Origin: Rhodothermaceae bacterium
GTDB lineage: Bacteria > Bacteroidota > Rhodothermia > Rhodothermales > Bin80
Reading direction: 5' to 3'
DNA: 51,700 bases
Assembly: GCA_009841335.1 (NCBI GenBank)
Contig: VXLY01000043.1
Coordinates: forward strand, 1-51,700
Shown one piece after another: positions 24,419 through 31,599 of this stretch. Positions within the stretch are counted from its first letter, which is position 1. Every line of letters starts with the position of its first letter. The position numbers were made by a program, and so were the translations under genes. A model generated the notes under the pieces. It had not been told where the DNA came from. It ran no database searches and saw only the letters and a list, made by a program, of their open reading frames with translations.

Positions 24419-24860
24419 ATAAATCTGAAGTTCAGGGTTGAGTCTTTGGGTTGCAAGTCGAGCAAGCGGGGAAGTTCAGTTGTAAAGGTAGAGCAGGATC
24501 CGTCTTCGTTATTAGATCAATTGCTCAAGATTCTGGGACTACGGTACAGCCCCGACTGGACGCGCATAGTGGAGGAGAATGTAGCGGGGGCGGAATCGTC
24601 TCCACCGGTTTAGCCACCTTGTCCCTAACCAGCCAGCACCACTGCAGGAATTGGAACCATGAACCCCAGATGGCGGAATCGAGGGGTGTCCGAGTGAGAA
24701 AGTAGGGAGCAGGATCAGGCCAACTCTGCTTCGGAAACGGGAAAATTACACAACTGAATTGACCCAGCGTCAATTGCGACGGATCCGGTGAATCTCAGAG
24801 ATCATTGGCCACCAAGAAAATGGCCCCAAACATGGGATAGAGGGATCTCCAAGCCACTGA
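24419..24860. other. Intergenic gap with coding-like relic downstream of the cassette
   Basis: In this 442-bp gap, the frame continuing after the SRPBCC stop stays open to 24613 and contains VKVEQDPSSLLDQLLKILGL then YSPDWTRIVEEN, which resembles the C-terminal end of a sulfotransferase-like protein. It has no ATG and no upstream domain. A further open piece in another frame follows to about 24663. The rest shows nothing clear. Stretches resembling tRNA D-arms were examined and rejected. Confidence 0.25.
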
Positions 24861-25850
24861 TCACTCGTTGTTTTTAGGAATCTTAAACCGTGGTGAAACC
24901 AGTGAATTGTCATCAAGGAACGTTGTAATCTGCACGATCCTCGCAAGTCCAGGACTATAAACTGTGGTTGTCTTTTCTGCTTGGCGATCTTCGTCGTGTG
25001 CCATGGTTGGATGGTTCACAACATCCATGACATCAACATTAATAGCCTGCAAGGATTCAGGGTAGCGCAACTGTCGGGGGGAGGTAGAGCTTGATAGAAC
25101 GACTTGGCCTCCGGTAGTTGCAATCTCAATCTCTGCGATCGGAGTAGTTTTGACGATTCGTTGTAAATGAGAGTTCGTCTTTGCGACAGACCATCCTGCA
25201 GCCTCAGTAGTACTGATAAACGCATCAATAAGGCCAGCCTGGACGACCATTTGCTTTGAGAGTACCCCATCAAAGACTGAACGAATTTCGGCCACTCGTG
25301 ATGTGTACCGGCTGGAAAGCAGATCGGCTTCACCGAAAGCAGCTAAAGCTGCGGTCATGACGGGTGAAGCATAGCTATTGTTTAATAGACCTTGTTCCTC
25401 AAAAGCCAATGCGTTACCTACCTGCACAATGCGAGGTTTGTCAATGCCGCTGACACCTACATATTTGAAGATATTCCAGTCAATTTCCCGAGTTTGGGCT
25501 GCCTGGGTGATAACAGCGTCGCTGTCAATGCCGGCGGAAAGCAGTGGAAAAAAAGCAGAGGCCTGTGGCTGCTCATCAGGATCATCCGTAAATCTAAATC
25601 TGATTGGTGTTCCGTCATCGCCACGAACACTAGTGAGATACACGACTCCCTCTGAATCAGTAATCCACAGTTCATCCAGCACCGTTTTTTCCACGATCGC
25701 ATCAAAGATGGAGATGATCTCTTCGGGTGAAAGACCTTGGTCCTCAGCAGCCGCAACAAGATGTGCGGCAATGCGGGCCTGACCAGTCATTTGTTCATCC
25801 AAAAGGGCATCTAGTCCCTTGGCGACCACAGCTAAAGAAAGTTGACTCAT
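24861..25850 (-). CDS. Soluble protein with two tandem Cache-like sensor modules
   Basis: I do not recognise a named family for this 329-residue protein, but it has a clear internal duplication. Each half begins with a long helix (LDALLDEQMTGQARIAAHLV; FDGVLSKQMVVQAGLIDAFI). Each then has a strand pair ending in LWITDSEGVVYLTS or IEIATTGGQVVLSSS, and a closing strand (KPRIVQVGNAL; LARIVQITTF). This order resembles Cache/PAS-like small-molecule sensor domains. There is no signal peptide, membrane segment, kinase, cyclase or DNA-binding domain, so it would be a cytosolic orphan sensor. It is divergent from the M28 peptidase and convergent with the sulfotransferase cassette. Confidence 0.6.
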   Translation of the reverse strand: MSQLSLAVVAKGLDALLDEQMTGQARIAAHLVAAAEDQGLSPEEIISIFDAIVEKTVLDELWITDSEGVVYLTSVRGDDGTPIRFRFTDDPDEQPQASAFFPLLSAGIDSDAVITQAAQTREIDWNIFKYVGVSGIDKPRIVQVGNALAFEEQGLLNNSYASPVMTAALAAFGEADLLSSRYTSRVAEIRSVFDGVLSKQMVVQAGLIDAFISTTEAAGWSVAKTNSHLQRIVKTTPIAEIEIATTGGQVVLSSSTSPRQLRYPESLQAINVDVMDVVNHPTMAHDEDRQAEKTTTVYSPGLARIVQITTFLDDNSLVSPRFKIPKNNE

Positions 25851-25977
25851 TATATTTAGTGTTGCAGATCCAGGTGAGCGATGTGATGTATCATCTCTGA
25901 TAGATCAATAAGCAAAAAGCCGACGTGTAAGCTAATTTATAATTTAACGGTCAAACAAGGAAAAAGCCCCAAGATCT

Positions 25978-28218
25978 ATGCATAGACTGATGCTGCAATT
26001 ACGATTTTCACTGATATTGATACTACTCGTATCGGGTTTTGGTGGACATGATGACCCGCTGCTTGGTTTTTCATCGGAACAGGCATCCCGACAGCTGGAT
26101 CTGGAGGCCAGCTTCGATACAAAGTTGAATAAAGAAAATTTGCGGACATGGATGAAGCAAATGACCGCTGCCCCACAGCATGTCGGATCTCCACAGTCCC
26201 GCGCCAATGCAGAGTTTATGGTGCAGCTGTTTCAGTCATGGGGCTACGAGGCACAAACAGAGGTCTACCAAGTTTTGTTTCCGATTCCAATCACACGCGA
26301 ATTGGAGCTCTTGTCGCCAACGCCCTTCAAAGCGAAATTACGGGAACCCGAGATTCCGGAAGATGCGAGCAGCTCAATTCGCGATAATCGTCTACCGCCG
26401 TTCAATGCGTATAGTGCCGACGGGGATGTGACCGGAGAACTTGTCTATGTAAACCAAGGCATTCCGGGTGATTATGAGGATCTTGCCCGTATGGGAATCA
26501 GTGTTGAGGGAAAGATTGTAATCGCGAGGTATGGAGGGTCTTGGCGTGGTATCAAGCCAAAGCTGGCGGCAGAGCATGGGGCAATCGGCTGTATTCTATA
26601 TTCAGATCCCCGAGACGATGGATTTTTCCAAGGGGAGCCTTATCCAGAAGGCTCTTTCCGTATGGATCAAGGGGTTCAACTGGGCTCGGTTGCAGATATG
26701 CCTTTATTCCCTGGAGATCCGCTCACCCCATTTATTGGAGCAACGGATGATGCAGAGCGACTAGAACTGGAGGACGCCCCCACACTAATGCGGATTCCAG
26801 TAATGCCAATATCCTGGAGTGATGCACAACCATTTTTGGCGGCGCTGGAAGGCCCCGTTGCCCCTGCGCGCTGGCGAGGTGGGTTGCCGATCACATATCG
26901 GGTCGGTCCTGGACCGGCTCGTGTGAGGCTTAAGCTTGCATTTGATTGGTCGCTCGTACCTGCCTACAATGTGATTGCCAAACTCGAGGGGTCGGATTAC
27001 CCCGACGAATGGGTTATTCGGGGCAACCATCGTGATGCATGGGTTTTTGGAGCTCAGGATCCCACCAGTGGCATGGTGGCTTTGATGGAAGAGGCACGTG
27101 CTATAGGAGAACTCGCACTGGCAGGACATCAGCCAAAGCGCACAATCGTTTACGCTGGATGGGATGCGGAAGAACCAGGGTTATTAGGATCTACCGAATG
27201 GGTAGAAGACCATGCAGACGAACTCCGCAAAAAGGCGGTCATCTACATCAATACGGACAGCAATGGACGGGGATTCTTGGGGGCAGGTGGATCACATACG
27301 CTCGAGCGCTTGGTGAATGAAGTCGCTGCCAGTGTTGAAGATCCGCAAACTGGCGTTTCTGTCGGGCAACGCATGCGTGCGCGACGGCGCGTTCAGGGCG
27401 ATTCCGAGGTTGATAAGCGGGAGGATTTACGAATCTCACCATTAGGCAGTGGGTCAGACTATACGCCCTTTCTCCAACATATGGGGATTGCGAGTCTCAA
27501 TATTGGATTCGGTGGAGAGAATCGAGGGGGGAGCTATCACTCCGCCTTTGATTCATTTGAGTACTATTTGCGCTTCGGGGATCCAGGATTTGAATATGGT
27601 ATAGCTTTAGCAAAGGTAACCGGACGACTAACCCTGCGGGTAGCTAATGCTGAAGTTGTGCCGGTACGACTCCAGAATTTTGCGGAAAACGTACAAGGAT
27701 ATCTCGATGAAGTCGCTGGGCTGGCTGCGACGATGCGTCAGGAAACAGTGCGTCACAACCATATGGTAGAAACGAATTCGTTTGTGTTGGCAGCAGACCC
27801 AACCAAACAGTATGTCGCTCCAAAGATGAAGGATCCCGTTCCATACCTCAACTTTGCGCCGATCAGGAATTCGGTTGCACGCTTGGCCGCGTCTGCTCAA
27901 GCCTTTGACGAAACCTTAGCAGCACAACTGGAGAGCTTGTCTGAGGAGCAACGCATAAGCATCAATCAGCAACTAATCCAGCTTGAGCGAACGATGACCC
28001 GTGAAGAGGGGCTGCCTGGACGGCCGTGGTTTAGGCATTACATCTATGCCCCTGGCTATTACACCGGATACGGAGTAAAGACAATGCCTGGCGTTCGCGA
28101 GGCGATCGAACAGCGGGAATGGGAGGAAGTGGAAACTCAAGTGAATCTGTTAGCCGAGGTATTGAATGAAGTAGCATTGTCGATTGACCGGGCTACGAGT
28201 TCCATGAACCCTGAATGA
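25978..28218 (+). CDS. M28 family metallopeptidase, glutamate carboxypeptidase II-like
   Basis: The 746-residue exported protein matches the full glutamate-carboxypeptidase II / transferrin-receptor-like layout. It has a hydrophobic N-terminal signal (about 1-24), a PA insert at about 150-300, the M28 zinc core and a C-terminal dimerisation domain from about 610. Di-zinc ligands and base are all present: His351 in GNHRDAW, Asp361 in QDPTSG, Glu398/Glu399 in WDAEEPGLLGS, Asp427 in INTDS and His521 in YHSAFDS. It should remove acidic or other residues from peptides in the periplasm or outside. Its stop overlaps the ybaK start by four bases, so the two are co-translated. Confidence 0.93.
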   Translation: MHRLMLQLRFSLILILLVSGFGGHDDPLLGFSSEQASRQLDLEASFDTKLNKENLRTWMKQMTAAPQHVGSPQSRANAEFMVQLFQSWGYEAQTEVYQVLFPIPITRELELLSPTPFKAKLREPEIPEDASSSIRDNRLPPFNAYSADGDVTGELVYVNQGIPGDYEDLARMGISVEGKIVIARYGGSWRGIKPKLAAEHGAIGCILYSDPRDDGFFQGEPYPEGSFRMDQGVQLGSVADMPLFPGDPLTPFIGATDDAERLELEDAPTLMRIPVMPISWSDAQPFLAALEGPVAPARWRGGLPITYRVGPGPARVRLKLAFDWSLVPAYNVIAKLEGSDYPDEWVIRGNHRDAWVFGAQDPTSGMVALMEEARAIGELALAGHQPKRTIVYAGWDAEEPGLLGSTEWVEDHADELRKKAVIYINTDSNGRGFLGAGGSHTLERLVNEVAASVEDPQTGVSVGQRMRARRRVQGDSEVDKREDLRISPLGSGSDYTPFLQHMGIASLNIGFGGENRGGSYHSAFDSFEYYLRFGDPGFEYGIALAKVTGRLTLRVANAEVVPVRLQNFAENVQGYLDEVAGLAATMRQETVRHNHMVETNSFVLAADPTKQYVAPKMKDPVPYLNFAPIRNSVARLAASAQAFDETLAAQLESLSEEQRISINQQLIQLERTMTREEGLPGRPWFRHYIYAPGYYTGYGVKTMPGVREAIEQREWEEVETQVNLLAEVLNEVALSIDRATSSMNPE

Positions 28219-28688
28219 AACTGTCCGCAAAGGCGAAGCATGTTCAGGGTACGCTTCGAGCACTTGGGTTGGATGTACATGTGGTCAAGCTTGCCGAATC
28301 GACAAGAACAGCGGCAGAGGCGGCATCTGCGGTTGGCTGTACTGTTGGGCAAATTGTAAAATCTCTCGTTTTTCGTGCAGGTGAGGGCCCCATATTGGTG
28401 TTGGCCAGTGGTGCAAATTTCGTGGACGAAGAACGACTTGCAGCCCTCGTGGGAACCCCGATTGAGCGAGCGCGAGCAGATTTTGTGCGACAGTATACGG
28501 GGTATGCTATAGGTGGTGTAGCTCCAGTCGGGCACCCTCAGCCGATCCGTACCTTCGTGGATGAAGATCTCTTGCAGTATGAAGAAGTGTGGGCGGCAGC
28601 AGGGGGCCCCTTTACAGTGTTTGCCTGTTCCCCCGATTTTCTGGCTTCACTGGGCAAGGTAACGCGTGTCAGGCGGGTTGCGGGTTGA
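28215..28688 (+). CDS. YbaK/EbsC-type aminoacyl-tRNA deacylase
   Basis: The 157-residue protein has the YbaK fold signatures: AEAASAVGCTVGQIVKSLVF with the conserved lysine (VKSL), the ILVLASGANFVDEERLAALV segment, and TGYAIGGVAPVGH. Family members clear mischarged tRNA (for example Cys-tRNAPro) or free-standing ProX-like substrates. It starts in an ATGA overlap with the M28 peptidase and its 3' end overlaps the convergent coaX by 20 bp. Operon membership with an extracellular peptidase is unexpected and may be only shared transcription. Exact tRNA specificity cannot be stated. Confidence 0.88.
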   Translation: MKLSAKAKHVQGTLRALGLDVHVVKLAESTRTAAEAASAVGCTVGQIVKSLVFRAGEGPILVLASGANFVDEERLAALVGTPIERARADFVRQYTGYAIGGVAPVGHPQPIRTFVDEDLLQYEEVWAAAGGPFTVFACSPDFLASLGKVTRVRRVAG

Positions 28689-29421
28689 ACTGCATAAGTA
28701 ACCTTATGCCGCGAAGCACGAGGTGGAGGTCTATCTGGGCTTCCGGTATCTTGTCAGCAAGTAGACTATGCCAGCCGCCTGTAATTGTAATTGCGGGGGT
28801 ACTCGCTAAGGCCTCCCTGATGCGAATGATAGCCCCCATGACCGCATCGGCCGTACCATGGACGATTCCATGTTGAAGTGCCTCAACTGTAGAATGTCCC
28901 AGAGCTCCGTCCGGCAAAGAAAGCGGTATCTCGGGTAGTTGTGCTGTGTAGTTGGTCAGTGCGAGGTTGGCAATTACCGGTCCGGGCATGATTACCCCGC
29001 CGAGAAAGATTCTATTTTCATTTACAGCGTCAATGGTAAAAGCTGTGCCTGCATCAATGATGATGTGTGCCCCGGCTTTGTTGTGTGCGGCATAACATGC
29101 TGCAGCTAATCTGTCAGGGCCTAGGGTTTCGGCCGGGGTATGATCAATTTGAAGAGGGAGACTAACACCGCTGCTGACACGGAATACTGGTGTCCCTGAA
29201 AGTTGATTTATGTTTGAGAGGAGGATATCTGATTGCCGAGGCACTACGCTGCACAAGCCGATACGTGCAATCGAGGTTTCTGCCTGCCAAACAGAGATGA
29301 TCTCCAAGACCTCTTCGGCAGAGTCCCTATTTGCTGCTTTCAAGAGATCATCTCCAGAAAACAAACCGATCTTGGTGCTGCTGTTGCCGATATCAATTGT
29401 AAGCCATGTAGAGCGAAACAT
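28669..29421 (-). CDS. coaX: Type III pantothenate kinase
   Basis: The 250-residue protein belongs to the ASKHA-fold CoaX family: phosphate-binding TIDIGNSSTKIGLF at 8-21, LGPDRLAAACYAA near residue 98 and IIIDAGTAFTIDAV near 120, with GGVIMPG near 140. It phosphorylates pantothenate, the first step of CoA synthesis, in the cytosol. Type III enzymes usually need a monovalent cation and are insensitive to CoA feedback. The gene starts 29 bp inside the 3' end of birA on the same strand. BirA-CoaX pairing is common in bacteria. Its own end overlaps convergent ybaK by 20 bp. Confidence 0.95.
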   Translation of the reverse strand: MFRSTWLTIDIGNSSTKIGLFSGDDLLKAANRDSAEEVLEIISVWQAETSIARIGLCSVVPRQSDILLSNINQLSGTPVFRVSSGVSLPLQIDHTPAETLGPDRLAAACYAAHNKAGAHIIIDAGTAFTIDAVNENRIFLGGVIMPGPVIANLALTNYTAQLPEIPLSLPDGALGHSTVEALQHGIVHGTADAVMGAIIRIREALASTPAITITGGWHSLLADKIPEAQIDLHLVLRGIRLLMQFNPQPA

Positions 29422-30190
29422 CGCCTGCGTAGATTGTTCGGAGTCCCTGGCGAGTCTCCAAGATTAAGGCGCCAGATTCTGCAATGCCTATGAGGGTACC
29501 GATTATTTTTTCATTCACCCCGGTGATCTGACAGCTTTTTCCTACTCCCATTAAGTTCTCAGTATAGCGTTTTCGGATAAGTGCGGGATCCGTTGACAAA
29601 AGTTCAAGAATTTTCTCTAAACGCAATAGAACATTCGCCATCATAGATGCTCTATCAACATGTTGTCCTGTTGCGAGGAGCAGCGAGGTTGCAGAACCGC
29701 TCAGCTCAGGCGGGAATATGCTCTGATTTACATTCAAACCTATGCCCAGTACCATGGGAGTCACTGGTGCACCGAAGCTTTGAAGGAGTATACCACAGAT
29801 TTTTCGTCCTTCCAGCAAAATGTCGTTTGGCCATTTAAGCTGTGGGTTGTTCGGTGAAACTATCTTCGCCACAGCTTCCGATACAGCGAATGCGGCAGCG
29901 AGGGGTACCATCCCTGTGACCGTATCGGAGATCGGCAGGCGCAGAATTATACTGAAGGTAAGATTCTGGCCTTTTGCAGCCTGCCAGAGACGCCCACGTC
30001 GACCATATCCATTCGTCTGATAATCTGTTAGGAAGGCGGTGCCGTGTGATGCATTTAACTGAACCGCCTCCATAGCCAACGTGTTCGTTGACGTTACGGT
30101 ATGCGCATAGTGCAGAGGTCGGCCAAGATTTCGTGTGGTTAATAGTGCGCTAACCTTCTGGCCGAGCGATGTATCCGTAGAATGTGACAT
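29393..30190 (-). CDS. birA: Biotin-[acetyl-CoA carboxylase] ligase, monofunctional
   Basis: The 265-residue enzyme activates biotin with ATP and attaches it to the carboxyl-carrier lysine. Visible motifs are VTSTNTLAMEAVQ, the biotinyl-AMP loop as NGYGRRGRLW (normally GRGRRGR), and LKWPNDILLEGRKICGIL. There is no N-terminal helix-turn-helix, so it should not act as a repressor. I set the start at ATG 30190 because the earlier in-frame ATG would run far into the upstream lipoprotein gene; a 41-bp overlap with that gene remains. The gene overlaps coaX by 29 bp. The Tyr in the RGRRGR-type loop is a small departure from the consensus. Confidence 0.94.
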   Translation of the reverse strand: MSHSTDTSLGQKVSALLTTRNLGRPLHYAHTVTSTNTLAMEAVQLNASHGTAFLTDYQTNGYGRRGRLWQAAKGQNLTFSIILRLPISDTVTGMVPLAAAFAVSEAVAKIVSPNNPQLKWPNDILLEGRKICGILLQSFGAPVTPMVLGIGLNVNQSIFPPELSGSATSLLLATGQHVDRASMMANVLLRLEKILELLSTDPALIRKRYTENLMGVGKSCQITGVNEKIIGTLIGIAESGALILETRQGLRTIYAGDVSLYMAYN

Positions 30191-30893
30191 TACGAGCAAA
30201 TAACCGCTGCTGCCTGGATGGGAGTTGCAGGGTAACACGGGCGGCCAATCGATAAGGCACCCATGCACCATCAGGTCCAGGACGAAGCTGGAGTTGGTAT
30301 TGGGATGTTTCTTCAAACAGAATCGTTTGGGTATGATTACGAAAACTTAATGAGACCAGCTGTCCAGATGAATCGTCAAGCACATAAGAGGCAGATTGGA
30401 TGGCTTGATTTGCACCTGGTCGGGCTGTAATGGTGATCACACGTGCGGGCTGAAACCAGTACTGGGCATCCTCTTGTATCTGGTACAAATAATCATCCTC
30501 GAACCGATCCAGCAAGTACGCGGCTTCCTCGGGTATTATTCCGTCCACCAAAGCAGATAAATCTCCCGAGTCAGTAGAGTCCGAGCCCGCAATGATAACA
30601 AATGTACCGGATGAATCTACGCGTATCAGCTGTGTTACAGAGTTGTAGGAATCCTCTCCGCGGCCTTCTGTGCGATCGAGCCGGGTATGAGGCCACTCCG
30701 ATGCCCTGGAAAACGCGTCTGAGATTAGGCTTGTTTGTGTAGTGGAGAGGATTTCGAGAATCGCATCAGCAGCTTCACGTTCTTCTGCACTTGGCGGTAG
30801 TGGAGGAGAGGAGCAGGTTGCACTGGTAAATAGAAAGACGGACACGCCGAATAGCAAAAATGCCCTTAACTGAATCAGTGGACGACACATCAA
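30150..30893 (-). CDS. Exported protein of unknown function, probable lipoprotein
   Basis: I do not recognise a family. The 247-residue product begins with a signal peptide (LRAFLLFGVSVFLFTSATCSS). Cys27 could be lipidated, but the SATC lipobox is weak. The mature part starts with a helical region (SAEEREAADAILEILSTTQT) followed by beta-rich sequence (TFVIIAGSDSTDSGDLSAL, VITITARPGANQAIQSASYV, LRPGPDGAWVPYRLAARVTL). This resembles outer-membrane-associated lipoproteins of the LolA/LolB-like beta-barrel type, but that is only an impression. It is the first gene of a set with birA and coaX and overlaps birA by 41 bp. A 23-bp tandem repeat lies upstream of its start. Confidence 0.65.
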   Translation of the reverse strand: MMCRPLIQLRAFLLFGVSVFLFTSATCSSPPLPPSAEEREAADAILEILSTTQTSLISDAFSRASEWPHTRLDRTEGRGEDSYNSVTQLIRVDSSGTFVIIAGSDSTDSGDLSALVDGIIPEEAAYLLDRFEDDYLYQIQEDAQYWFQPARVITITARPGANQAIQSASYVLDDSSGQLVSLSFRNHTQTILFEETSQYQLQLRPGPDGAWVPYRLAARVTLQLPSRQQRLFARNVTFYGYIARPEG

Positions 30894-30930
30894 ATCATGA
30901 ACCGGGCTGCGGAGCGTTTATCCTTCGGTA

Positions 30931-30976
30931 CGAGATCATTATTGCTCTAGATTCGAGATCATTACTGCTCTAGATT
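30931..30976. repeat. Two-copy 23-bp tandem repeat
   Basis: The unit CGAGATCATTATTGCTCTAG plus ATT (30931-30953) is repeated directly at 30954-30976 with one change, T to C, in the middle. It lies 38-83 bp upstream of the lipoprotein start, where promoter elements are expected. The second copy contains the stop codon of the META-like relic, so the duplication touches the end of that dead gene. Confidence 0.85.
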
Positions 30977-31358
30977 AAGGTAACAATCCAACGGGACGAG
31001 ACCGCTATTCGTTCACGGCGTAACCTTAGAGTATTATCCTCTAACCTCCAATTTCCAAACCTAAAGATTGTGAACTCGGAAGATAAGGTGCTGGGCAATC
31101 CAGTGAGCCATGGGTGAGCGGCCTTGGACAGAATTGTAACGGTAGGGGACAGCTGGATATTGGACGAATCAATCATGCAATTGTCCGACATGGAATTTAC
31201 GATTTCCTCCCCATGGGCATCGATTCACACCCCTCAAATCCCAATGTAAATGTACTATTTTGTGCAAACCGGGGTATGTCAGATATTTCAATCAACCAAC
31301 TGCCGTCAGCATAACCATCTGGTATACTTCCCGTAAATTTAGCTCTGTCAAGCGGTTG
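30970..31358 (-). pseudogene. Frameshifted META/HslJ-like (DUF306) domain gene relic
   Basis: On the minus strand, directly after an in-frame TAG at 31361-31359, a coding-like frame reads TGSIPDGYADGSWLIEISDI then NSTFTLGFEGCESMPMG and soon hits TAA near 31199. One frame over, the sequence continues as EEIVNSMSDNC, SSNIQLSPTVTILSKAAHPW, then EFTIFRFGNWRLEDNTLRLR to a stop at 30970. The order FTLxFEGC, NIxLSPT, LEDNTLRLR recalls META/HslJ-type secreted beta domains. A stop plus a frameshift indicates a dead gene. Family assignment is by eye and tentative; that it was once coding seems likely. Confidence 0.55.
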
Positions 31359-31599
31359 CTAAAAACGGATATTGCTGTGAGAAAAGTAAATGAATGATGT
31401 TCTAGGCACGGGGGCGACTGCCGCTGAGCAGCCGCGGCATCCGAACCCATGATTCCACCCAGACGGACTAAGGCAGGTCGACATTCTTTTTTGAATCGTC
31501 ACACAAGTTTAGAGGAGACAAGGGAAATTGGTAGTATGCTTAAACGAAGAGTTGTATTAGTACGATAGAAGTGGATTTTGTAGTAGTTCCAAATGGATA

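Larger units (their letters stand above)
30894..31599. other. Long gap between lipoprotein and parC: tandem repeat, gene relic, parC leader
   Basis: This 706-bp gap holds a 23-bp tandem repeat (30931-30976), a broken minus-strand META-like gene (30970-31358, with a possible N-terminal part reaching an ATG at 31484), and the parC leader. Within the leader, TGCCGC (31419-31424) and GCGGCA (31434-31439) can pair around a smaller GCTG/CAGC stem. A 20-codon plus-strand frame (31390-31452) is open there. No RNA gene is recognised. Confidence 0.4.

Noticed and set aside
24465-24720. tRNA-like strings (GTTCAGTTGTAAAGGTAGAGC near 24474 split as GTTCAGTTG and GTAGAGC; GGTGTCCGAGTGAG near 24685)
   Set aside because: They resemble D-arm sequence, but no matching acceptor stem, anticodon arm or TTCGAATC T-loop follows at the right spacing.
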